DNA of 24,812 bases from DATJKD01 sp963728295 (GTDB lineage Bacteria > Pseudomonadota > Gammaproteobacteria > Steroidobacterales > Steroidobacteraceae): the NCBI GenBank assembly GCA_963728295.1, contig CAVSKB010000021.1:1-24812 (forward strand), read 5' to 3'. The notes under the pieces are model-generated. The model saw only the letters and a list, made by a program, of their open reading frames with translations, did no database searches and was not told where the DNA came from. This document shows, one piece after another, positions 12,307-20,460 of the stretch (positions are counted from its first letter, which is position 1; every line of letters begins with the position of its first letter). A program made the position numbers and the translations under genes.

Positions 12307-12902
12307 TCAGGATCTTTCCGCCAGCACCTGGGCCGTGACCTTCGCCATGTCGTCCGCGGGCGCGTTGTAGAACGTAGCGCGCAGGCGACCGCTGCGATCG
12401 ACAAGATAAACCTGCGAGGTGTGCTCCATGTTGTAGCCGCCGGCGGTGTCTGTCGGCATACCCTTGAAGAACACGGCGGAAAAGGCCGTCGCGAGGTCCT
12501 TGACCCGGGCGGATCGCCGGTCAGTCCGACAAACCCCGGCGAAAACGGACGCAGGTACTCCTTCATGCGTGCGGGTGTGTCGCGCTCGCCATCGACCGAG
12601 ACAAACACGACCCATCAGGTTCGCTTCCGGCGCATTCAGCGACCTCTGCACCTGGCGAATCTTCTGCAGCGTGGGTGGGCACACGTTGGGACAGTTCGTG
12701 AATCCGAAGAACACGAGCACGGTCCGCCCCTGCAATCTGCAAGCCCGAATTCATGACCGTCCTGGTCCAGCAGCTGAATATCGGCGATCGGCGCGGTGGG
12801 GTTCGCGATCTGAGTCCGGTCTGGTGCTTGCAGGCCTTGCGCCTCGATCTGCGCTGACTGCGCATGTTCTCCGAGTCCAACGGTCAGCACACTGATTGCC
12901 AT
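12307..12902 (-). CDS. Sco1/SenC/PrrC-family copper chaperone, frameshifted
   Basis: A thioredoxin-fold, membrane-anchored or periplasmic protein of about 200 residues that binds copper and delivers it to, or reduces, cuproenzymes such as the CuA site of cytochrome oxidase. Visible are NPTAPIADIQLLDQDGHEFG, VLVFFGFTNCPNVCPPTLQK with the copper-binding CxxxC pair, FVSVDGERDTPARMKEYL, FSPGFVGLTGDP, and YNMEHTSQVYLVDRSGRLRA with the third copper ligand, His. Frames change near 12735, 12615 and 12500. The ATG at 12902 leaves a short hydrophobic leader, MAISVLTVGLGEHAQ. A TTG at 12917 would add Arg and make a better signal sequence, so the start is uncertain. It begins about 85 bases after the stop of the giant copper-oxidase gene on the same strand. 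Confidence 0.9.
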
Positions 12903-12987
12903 CAAGCACCCGCGCAAGCTGCTGCCGACACGAGTACCAAATGAATGTGGCTGACTTAGGCGCTGCACGTTGCGACGATCCCACCCG

Positions 12988-15900
12988 TTACGGAGTCGTG
13001 CTGAGCACTTCGATCGCGTTGATGGCGGGATCTTCGACGCCGTGGATGAAGGCAATGTTGATCTGCCCGTCGGCGACCGTGGCGGTCACGGTACGGATCA
13101 GCGCCGTGTTGGCCCCCACCTGCGCCCAGACGTCCAGGTTATCGATCGCCAGCGCCCCTTCCACCTGCACGTCGAACACCCGCAAGCCGACGCCGAAGTT
13201 CGGAGCATAGTTCTCCGCAAAGTGCAGCCGCACCTGGTAGGTGCCATTGGGTACCGCGAAGCTGTAGGTCATCACAGGCGCCGTGGGCGCATCCCAGCGC
13301 TCGGTCCGATACAGCGTCGGATCACTCGTCCCGGCGATCGCCAGGTTCGTGGGCCAGCTGAGCGCAGTGCCGGTGTTGAAGCCCGTGTCCGCGCTGAACA
13401 CGTTGCCCGCCGTGTCCGTGTACGCAGGCCCACCGGCATTCACGCGAATCGCGACTGCGGTCGCCGCCGGTGTCGCGACCGTTGCAATGGCTGTGTACGG
13501 TCCAAAATTGCCCGCGGCGTCGGTTGCTCTGACCCGATAACGATACGTCGTGGACGCCGCGAGCCCGGTGTTATTGAAGGTCGTCGTCGTCACCGTCGTC
13601 ACGAGCGCAAAGGTCGTGCATCCCGTCCCTTGGCAGCGCTCCACCTGGTAGCCCGTGACCCCGACGTTGTCCGTCGCCGCACCCCAGCTCAGGTTCACCT
13701 GGCTCGAGCTCACCGCGCTCGCCGTCAGCGCCCCTGGCGCGCCCGGCGCCGTCGTGTCCTGCGCCGCGGTGTCGTGGCGCTGACGATCGGGGTAGTGAAG
13801 GGTCCGAGATTGCCCGCCGCATCGGTCGCCCGCACGCGGTAGCGATAGGTCGTCGACGCGGCAGGCCAGTGTCATTGAAGCTCGTCGTCGCGACCGTCGC
13901 GACCAGAGCATAGTTGGTGCATCCCGACCCCGTGCACCGCTGGACCTGGTATCCCGTGACCCCGACGTTATCCGTCGACGCGCCCCAGCTGAGGTTGATC
14001 TGGCTCGGGCTCACGGCGGTCGCCGTGAGCACCCCGGCCTGCTTGGCGCACTCGTGTCTGGCGCTGGCGGAGCCTGTGTCGTGGCGGTCGCAATCGCGGT
14101 ATAGGGTCCAAAATTGCCCGCCGCATCAGTCGCCCGCACGCGGTAGCGATAGGTCGTCGACGCGGCAAGCCCCGTATTGTTGAAGCTCGTGGTCGTCACT
14201 GTCGTCACGAGCGCAAAGGTCGTGCAACCCGTCCCCTGGCAACGCTCGACCTGGTAGCCCGTGACCCCGACGTTGTCGGTCGCCGCACCCCAGCTCAGGT
14301 TGATCTGGCTCGAGCTCACCACGCTCGCCGTCACCGTTCCCGGCGCACTTGGCAAGGTCGTGTCGGGTGGCGGGGCCGGATTGGTGATCGACCAGCTGAA
14401 GCTCGTGCTGCCGGTCGCCCCTTGCCCGTCATTGGCGGTGACCGTGACCGAATTGTTTCCGACCGACGTCGGGCTGCCGAAGATGAGGCCATTGGCAGTG
14501 ATCGCGAGCCCGGCCGGAAGTCCGGTTGCCGAGAAGGTCATCGGATCGAATCCGGATCGCTGCCGACGATCTGCAGATTGACTGCGGTGCCGACCGTTCC
14601 AGCCTGGTTGCCGGGGTTCTGCACCGTCGGTGCGCCGTTCGGCACCACGGGAGCCGGTTCCTGCCCGTCGATCTGGCCGAGATAAGCCACCAGCTTCGTC
14701 ATATCGCGTCGGAGACCGTAACGCCGCTGTGCGCGCGCACCGCGTCGGCCAATGTCGCTGCCGATCCGTTGTGCAGGTACGGCGCGCTTGCCCACACGTC
14801 GCGTAGTGTCGGCGTGTCGATTCCGGTCAACGGCCCGCCGAGCCGCGATCCACTGCTCGGCAGTGATCGTGCCGATGTTGCGCAGCGTCGCCGCACCACT
14901 TTCAGTGAACCCCGGCCCGCGATGACACTGCGCGCAATTCAGAGTCTGGAATATCGCCTTGCCGGCTATCGCCGTCCGCCGTCAGGCTTCCGTCCGTCGC
15001 GCGGTGCGGGCTCGCCGCGAAGACATTCAGCGACGCGACATACGCGGCCAGCGCATCCAGATCGGAGCTGAGGCCTGCCTTCGCAATCTCCCAGCGGCTG
15101 GTTGCGCGTCCCCTGGTTGAACACCGCATCCGCCATCAGCCCCGTGCCGCCCGCGAGCGCGCGGATCTGGCCTTCGAAGTCCTGCACCTCGTCGAAGTTT
15201 GCGCTCCAGTGCAGGAAGCCCTGCGCCCGGCCCGGCCGTTCAGCGCCGATGGTGTTGCGCAAGCCTTCGCCGAGACCCGTCATGTCCCAGACGCGCCCGT
15301 CACCATCGCCGTCGTTGTGGCAGCTCGCGCAGCTCAGGTAGCCCTCGCGGGCCAGCCGCGTGTCGCGTGCGTCGTAGAAGAACTGCTTGCCACGCAGCAC
15401 CGTCGGCTGACAGCTTTTCCGTGGCGACCGATTGCAAGGTTCCGAGCAGTGGCGCCTGCCACTGCCCCTCGTTGACCAGCTTCGCCAGGTCGAACACGCC
15501 GACCGTGCGGTCCATGAAGTTGCTGACGAACAGTTGCAGACCGTCGGCCGATACCGCGACGCCCTGCGGTGCGCGACCGACATTGATCCGGAAGAACTCG
15601 ACGCCGTTGTGCGCATCGACCACCGCGACTTCACGGCTCGTCTCCAGCGCGACGAACAGGAAGACTCCGTAGCGCTCGAACGCGGCCGCACTGGCCATGC
15701 TTGCGTTGTCGAGATCGATGCGTCGGCCGAACGTCTCGCTGTTCGTCGCCAGGTCGATCCGCGAGCCGATGGCGCGGACGGTGTTCTGGATGATTCAGGT
15801 TCCCGCCGCTGCGCAGCGTGCCGCGCTTGATGTTGTCCTTCTTCGACGGCACCCAGGCCGACGTGCCGTCCGGCGAGATGGCCGGCGCGCCGAGGTAGTT

Positions 15901-18900
15901 GGGAACGCCGCTGCCCCCGTCTGGCCAGTCGAGGTCGTCGCTGTGCTGCAGCACGGCGGTCGTGATGAATCCCCATCGTGGCCGTATCGAGCACCAGCAC
16001 TTCACCGCCCTGCTTCACGCCATTCAGCTCGGTCACAACAGTCTGAGTGGCTTCGCCCGGCAACTTCGGGGTAACGAAGCGCGACACCAGCAGCCGGCGT
16101 CCGTTTGCGGCATGACCGGACATGACGCGGCCGTGATCCGACGCGATGCCGAGACCAGCTCGGCGCCCGTCACCGGGTCGAGCTCGGGACCCGGCCGATG
16201 CCTTCGAAAGCCACGTATGCCGCAAGACCGTCGGGTGCGAACACCAGGCCGAAGGGCTGCGATGCTCTCGGCAGCGTGATCGTTCGGCTGACGCTCATTG
16301 TCGACGGGTCGATTACGCTGATGGTGGCCGAGCGACGATTGGTTACCCAGACCTCACCGTTCGGCGCCAGGGCAATCGATCGTGGCGCCGTTCCGACTGC
16401 AATCTCCGCCAGTTTCTGGCGATTGGAGGCATTGAACACGCTGACAGTGTCGTTGTCCTGGTTGACGACCCAGAGACGTCCGCCGCCGAGAGCAAGATTG
16501 CTCGAGACTGCGGGTCGGCTGACGGGTCGTTAGCGGCAGATGGATCAACTGCGAGAAGGTCTGCGTGACCTCGATATTGCGATCGTCCTTGGCCGTTACC
16601 GCCACCCAATACATCGTGGCGTCTGTGAAGGTATGGTTACGGTCGGTGAGGAGGACCAGGCGGTCTCGGAGCCATCGTCGAAGAACCACTTGTACTGTGC
16701 GTTGATCCCGTTTCGCGCCGTTGCCGTGTAAGTAATCGAATGTTCACCTGCCGCGCCGGCTGCAACGGCATGGGATCCAGCACCAGCGGCGGCGCAGGGG
16801 GCGCCGCGGTCAGTCACTTCGATTGCGTTGACTGAAGGGGTCTTCGATGCCGTGAATGAAGGCGATGTTGAGCTGACCGTCGGCGACCGTGGTCTGTCAC
16901 CGTTCGGATCAGCGCCGTGTTGGCCCCCGCCTCCGCAAAGACGTCCAGGTTGTCGATCGCAAGCTGCGCCCTCGATCTGCACATCAAACACCCGGCGCCC
17001 GACGCCGAAGTTCGCGTGAATAGTTCTCCGCAAAGTGCAGTCGCACCTGGTACGTGCCGTTGGGCACGGCAAAGCTGTAGGTCATCACCGGCGCCGAGGG
17101 CGAATCCCACCGCTCAGTCCGATACAGCGTCGGATCGCTCGTTCCGGCAATCGCCAGGTTCGTCGGCCAGCTCAGCGGAGTGCCCGTGTTGAAGCCCGTG
17201 TCCGCGCTCCAGACATTGCCCGCCGTGTCCGTGTACGCGGGTCCGCCCGCGTTTACGCGGATCGCGGTCGCCGGCGGCGCCTGAGTCGTTGCGGTGACGA
17301 TCGCGGCATAGGGTCCGAAATTGCCCGCCGCATCGGTCGCCCGCACCCGGTAGCGATAGGTGGTCGACGCGGCAAGTCCCGTGTTGTTGAAGCTCGTCGT
17401 CGGCACCGTCGTCACGAGCGCAAAGGTCGTGCACCCCGTGCCCTGGCAGCGCTCCACCTGGTAGCCCGTGACGCCGACGTTGTCCGTCGCCGCACCCCAG
17501 CTCAGGTTGATCTGGCTCGAGCTCACCACGCTCGCCGTCACCGTCCCCGGCGCACTGGGCAAGGTCGTGTCGGGCGCCGGCGGCGCCTGTGTCGTCGCGG
17601 TGGCGATCGCCGCATAGGGGCCAAAATTGCCCGCTGCATCAGTCGCGCGAACGCGGTAGCGATAGAGGGTCGACGCCGCAAGCCCCGTGTTGTTGAAGCT
17701 CGTCGTTGGCACCGTCGTCACGAGCGCAAAGGTCGTGCACCCCGTGCCCTGGCAGCGCTCGACCTGGTAACCCGTGACGCCGACGTTGTCCGTCGCCGCG
17801 CCCCAGCTCAGGTTGACCTGGCTCGAGCTCACCGCGGTCGCCGTCAGCGTACCCGGCACACTCGGCACCGTTGTGTCCGCCGTACCGCCGAGCACCTCGA
17901 TTGCGTTGATTGCGGGGTCTTCGATCCCATGGATGAAGGCGATGTTGATCTGCCCGTCGGCGACCGTGGCGGTCACGGTCTTGATCAACGCCGTGTTCGC
18001 CCCCGCCTCTGCATAGACGTCCAGGTTGTCGATCGCGAGCCGCGCCTTCCACCTGCACGTCGAACACCCGCCGCCCGACGCCAAAGTTCGCGCGAGTAGT
18101 TCTCCGCAAAGTGCAGCCGCACCTGGTACGTGCCGTTCGGCACGGCAAAGCTGTAGGTCATCGCCGGCGCCGTGGGCGCATCCCAGCGCTCAGTCCGGTA
18201 CAGCGTCGGATCGCTCGTCCCGGCAATCGCCAGGTTCGTCGGCCAGCTGAGCGCAGTGCCCGTGTTGAAGCCCGTATCCGCGCTCCACACGTTGCCTGCC
18301 GTGTCGGTGTACGCCGGCCCGCCCGCGTTTACACGGATCGCCGTCGGCGGCGGCGGCGGCCACCGATCTGAGTCGTTGCCTCGGCGATCGCCGTATACGG
18401 CCCAAAATTACCCGCCGCATCGGTCGCCCGGACGCGGTAGCGGTAGAGAGTCGACGCCGCAAGTCCCGTGTTGTTGAAGCTCGTCGCCGTCACCGTCGTG
18501 ACAAGCGCAAAAGTCGTGCACCCTGCACCCGTGGCAGCGCTCCACCTGGTAGCCCGTGACTCCGACGTTATCGGTCGCCGCGCCCCAGCCCAGATTGATC
18601 TGGCTCGAGCTCGCCGCGGTCGCGGTCAGCGCCCCAGGCGCACCGGGCGCCGTGGTATCCAGCGCCGCTGATGTTGATCCGAACGATCTTGCCGAGCGAC
18701 GGCACGCCACGCTCGTCGAACGACGAACAGCAGATAGTACCCCGGGGGCGCGAGCGTGGATGTCGCGGGCGCCTGCACGAAGAGCGTCCCGCTCGACGAC
18801 GTGAACGACAATTCCTGGAAGCGCTGATCCATGTTGACGCTGTGCGTCACCGAACCCGTCTTGACCAGCGTTACACGCGCGGATGTCGCGGCGCCGACAC

Positions 18901-20153
18901 CGAAGCTGAATGTCTGACCGAGCTGGATGACGTCCGGGGGGTGCCTGCATCGCGGGGCGCGGTGGCCAAGCTGGCCCGATGCATCGTACAGATACGACGG
19001 ACGATAGATTTCGACATGCCTGTTGATCAGCGGCCCGGGGCACCGCCGCCGCCGACGAGCACGGTCGCGTCGGGCATCAGAAGCGCGATCGAGTGATATA
19101 GGCGGGCGCGTAAGCCGGAAGGACCGATGCGCCAGGTACCTTGGTGCCCTGGGTGGGGTCCCACACCTCGGCCGAGTTGTTGACGCCCGTCAACTGGTTG
19201 TCGACGGTGCTGCCGCCGGTGGCGAGCACCCGCCCATCGGCAAGCACCGTTCCCGTAACCCACTGCCGCTGCGACGCCATATCCTCTGACGACGTGACGA
19301 CCGGGCTTGCGCCGTTGATGTCGATCGTGATGGTGCGGTTGGAGTTTCCTCCGAACTGCACGATCTTCCCGGGCCGGTACATCGCTGCGCTGGAGGCACC
19401 GCCCGCGGAATTCGAATTGAAGCTCCCCGCCGCGGTCCGCGCGCCGGCGCCGCTCGGGTTGACCTAGTGCATGACACCATTAGCGTCGTAGCCGAAGACG
19501 CGGCCGTCGGGTGCCAGGAAGTTCCGTGGGAACGCGCCATGCATGCTGTTGGTGTTGACGTTGCTCAGCAGGCGGAAGTCGCCGTCCAGCTCGCGCACCT
19601 CCGGTCGGTCCTGCCCACTCGATGCCACCCTGTATGTAGATCTCGCCATTCGGGAGTACGGTCGACGACGAGTACCACCGCGAGCGGTTCATATCATTGC
19701 CGCGGTTCAGCGTGTTGCCCGTGTAGAACTAAATATGTTGCGTTGGGTTGCCGCTGTTGGTGGTGGTCGTGCCGGTCCAGTTGTCACCCCCTGCGATGAA
19801 GACGTTGCCGCTCTGCGGCAGGACGACCTGCGAGCTGCAGAAGATGTCGGTCAGCGTCATGTTGTTCAACGTCAGGTGCGGCCAGCCCTGGAGGTTAAGC
19901 CGGCCGCCGGGATTCCAGACGTCGTAGATGAAAAAGGCCGTCTGCTGACCGGCCCGGTCGGTGCCGTAGCGTCAGCACGCGACCATCGGGCAGCAACACC
20001 GCGTGGATAGGGATCATTGGCCAGTTCTGCTGCGCGGGCCAGTCTCCTGTGGGAGCTGGAACCACGCGCCAAAGACGTTGTCGGCACGCGCAGCCTGCAC
20101 TGCTCCCAAACTGAGCGTCGTACCGCCGCAACCGATGTCAACCGCCGAATCAT
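12988..20153 (-). CDS. giant secreted copper-radical-oxidase / malectin / diheme cytochrome c fusion, frameshifted
   Basis: One reading path of about 2,390 residues, broken by many single-base shifts and two TAG codons but with no stop at any domain boundary. Domain order: signal peptide; galactose/glyoxal-oxidase-like kelch domain plus DUF1929-type C-terminal sandwich; fibronectin III (fn3); malectin; fn3; fn3; malectin; PKD-like domain; YVTN beta-propeller; diheme cytochrome c peroxidase/MauG-like module; Ig-like He_PIG domain; three fn3; malectin. The ATG at 20153 gives MIRRLTSVAAV, then after a slip LSLGAVQAARA, a Sec signal with an ARA cleavage site before DNVFGAWFQLP. This start is preferred over the ATG at 20220, which lacks a signal-like N-terminus. 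The protein should act in the periplasm, where c-type hemes are attached, or outside. I know of no named protein with this domain order. A sigma-54-like promoter lies upstream and a Sco copper chaperone downstream. It could be several proteins only if real stops were lost. Confidence 0.85.
12991..14660 (-). repeat. Ig-like domain and second fn3/malectin repeat block (fn3-fn3-fn3-malectin)
   Basis: An Ig-like He_PIG domain (about 14640-14380: GTAVNLQIVGSDPD, FSATGLPAGLAITANGLIFG, VTVTANDGQGATG) leads into three fn3 units at about 14358-14075, 14060-13780 and 13760-13465. A malectin unit follows at about 13450-12995 and ends INAIEVLSTTP before the stop. No PEP-CTERM or other sorting motif is visible at the end. 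Nucleotide sequence is nearly the same as in the first block over long stretches. Confidence 0.88.
14665..15430 (-). other. diheme cytochrome c peroxidase/MauG-like module of the giant protein
   Basis: After the propeller the sequence reads GKQFFYDARDTRLAREGYLS and then CASCH (15317-15331), the first c-type heme site. DGDGRVWDMTGLGEGLRNT and HWSANFDEVQDFEGQIRALA are typical of diheme peroxidases found on YVTN propellers. The second site, AGKAIFQTLNCAQCHRGPGF, has CAQCH at 14922-14936, followed by LRNIGTITAEQW, TPTLRDVWASAPYLHNGSAA and TKLVAYLGQID. The order and spacing fit CcP/MauG enzymes, which use H2O2 as oxidant or carry electrons between hemes. Confidence 0.88.
15440..16810 (-). other. 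PKD-like domain and YVTN beta-propeller of the giant protein
   Basis: A PKD-like domain at about 16800-16550 reads HSITYTATARNGINAQYKWF, then FDDGSETAW and YWVAVTAKDDR. Propeller blades follow to about 15440: VNQDNDTVSVFNASNRQKLA, WVTNRRSATISVIDPSTM, ISPDGTSAWVPSKKDNI, VALETSREVAVVDAHNGVEF and VSNFMDRTVGVFDLAKLV. These are the recurring VTN-x-VSVID blades of YVTN proteins. Frame shifts occur near 16495, 16190, 15975 and 15795. Confidence 0.82.
16820..18664 (-). repeat. first fn3/malectin repeat block (fn3-malectin-fn3-fn3-malectin)
   Basis: Fn3 units begin with DTTxPxxPGxLTA and contain INLSWGAATDNVGVTGYQVE and RYRVRATDAAGNFGPY. They lie at about 18664-18385, 17877-17590 and 17571-17290. Malectin units at about 18345-17890 and 17265-16820 begin AIRVNAGGPAYTD, contain SDPTLYRTERW and NGTYQVRLHFAENY, and end DPAINAIEVL (SVNAIEV in the second). 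Malectin domains bind di-glucose or related glycans, so these probably anchor the enzyme on carbohydrate. Confidence 0.9.
18665..20100 (-). other. galactose/glyoxal-oxidase-like (AA5-type) domain of the giant protein
   Basis: This module matches the copper-radical oxidase fold. DIFCSSQ (Cys codon 19837-19839) and SRWYSSST (Tyr codon 19672-19674) correspond to the thioether-linked Cys-Tyr pair. LYHSIALLMPD (Tyr 19096-19098, His 19093-19095) corresponds to the axial Tyr-His pair, and VTHSVNMDQRF (His 18842-18844) to the last copper-ligand His. Kelch strands such as VFIAGGDNW, IYIQGGIEW and VLVGGGGAPG fall between them, and GVPSLGKIVRI closes the DUF1929 sandwich. Enzymes of this kind oxidise primary alcohols or aldehydes with O2, producing H2O2. 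TAG codons at 19729-19731 and 19464-19466 interrupt it. Confidence 0.88.
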
Positions 20154-20272
20154 CGGGCCCACGACTCGCACGATGTATGCACTCACCGCGCCCCCGCCGA
20201 CCGTCCGCCGGCACAGTCATTTACGTTGTTTGTTCTCGGATCTAGTTTCTGCGCTTGCAACAAATTTTGCGC

Positions 20273-20291
20273 TGCAGCACCGATGCAGCAC
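20273..20291. repeat. direct repeat TGCAGCAC with 11-base period
   Basis: TGCAGCAC occurs at 20273-20280 and 20284-20291, one helical turn apart, just downstream of the predicted transcription start of the oxidase gene. It may be a regulator site or chance. Confidence 0.3.
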
Positions 20292-20308
20292 ATGCATCTG
20301 GACAAGAG

Positions 20309-20323
20309 GCAAACGGCGTGCCA
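20309..20323 (-). promoter_or_regulatory. sigma-54 (-24/-12) promoter upstream of the giant oxidase gene
   Basis: The minus strand reads TGGCAC-GCCGT-TTGC, an exact match to TGGCAC-N5-TTGC. Transcription would start near 20297, giving a leader of about 145 bases before the ATG at 20153. The -24 element shares its first bases with one arm of an inverted repeat. Confidence 0.75.
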
Positions 20324-20362
20324 GCAGTGCGTTTCATCAGCCGTTCAGTGCGTTACTGCTGG
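20321..20362. promoter_or_regulatory. inverted repeat with two internal 9-base direct repeats next to the -24 element
   Basis: Arms CCAGCAGT (20321-20328) and ACTGCTGG (20355-20362) are perfectly complementary. CAGTGCGTT occurs at 20325-20333 and again at 20346-20354, 21 bases apart, i.e. two helical turns. This is a good candidate binding site for a regulator that touches or sits just upstream of the sigma-54-type promoter. Confidence 0.5.
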
Positions 20363-20460
20363 AAATTAAACATAGAGCGAGGTGTAGCGTAAGAAATGTC
20401 GACACCTGCCGGCAGCAGGTTCTCCACAAGGCTTCTTTCAGCTTTCTGCTGGCGAAAAGG

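Larger units (their letters stand above)
20154..20460. other. 307-base intergenic region, AT-richer, no gene seen
   Basis: No convincing open frame is present. This spacer between gabT and the giant oxidase gene holds the sigma-54-like promoter at 20309-20323 and two repeat systems described separately. I see no strong rho-independent terminator for gabT. Confidence 0.7.

Noticed and set aside
12995..14360. CRISPR or other DNA repeat array
   Set aside because: The repeat unit is about 280-300 bases and codes for fn3 domains; there are no short spaced repeats.
17035..18099. 354-residue plus-strand open frame
   Set aside because: It is antisense to the fn3/malectin repeats, rich in Arg and low in complexity, a shadow produced by GC-rich repeats.
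12988..20153. Reading the oxidase, propeller/cytochrome and repeat regions as separate genes
   Set aside because: No stop, ribosome-binding site or signal peptide appears at any domain junction; the linkers read through after simple one-base corrections.
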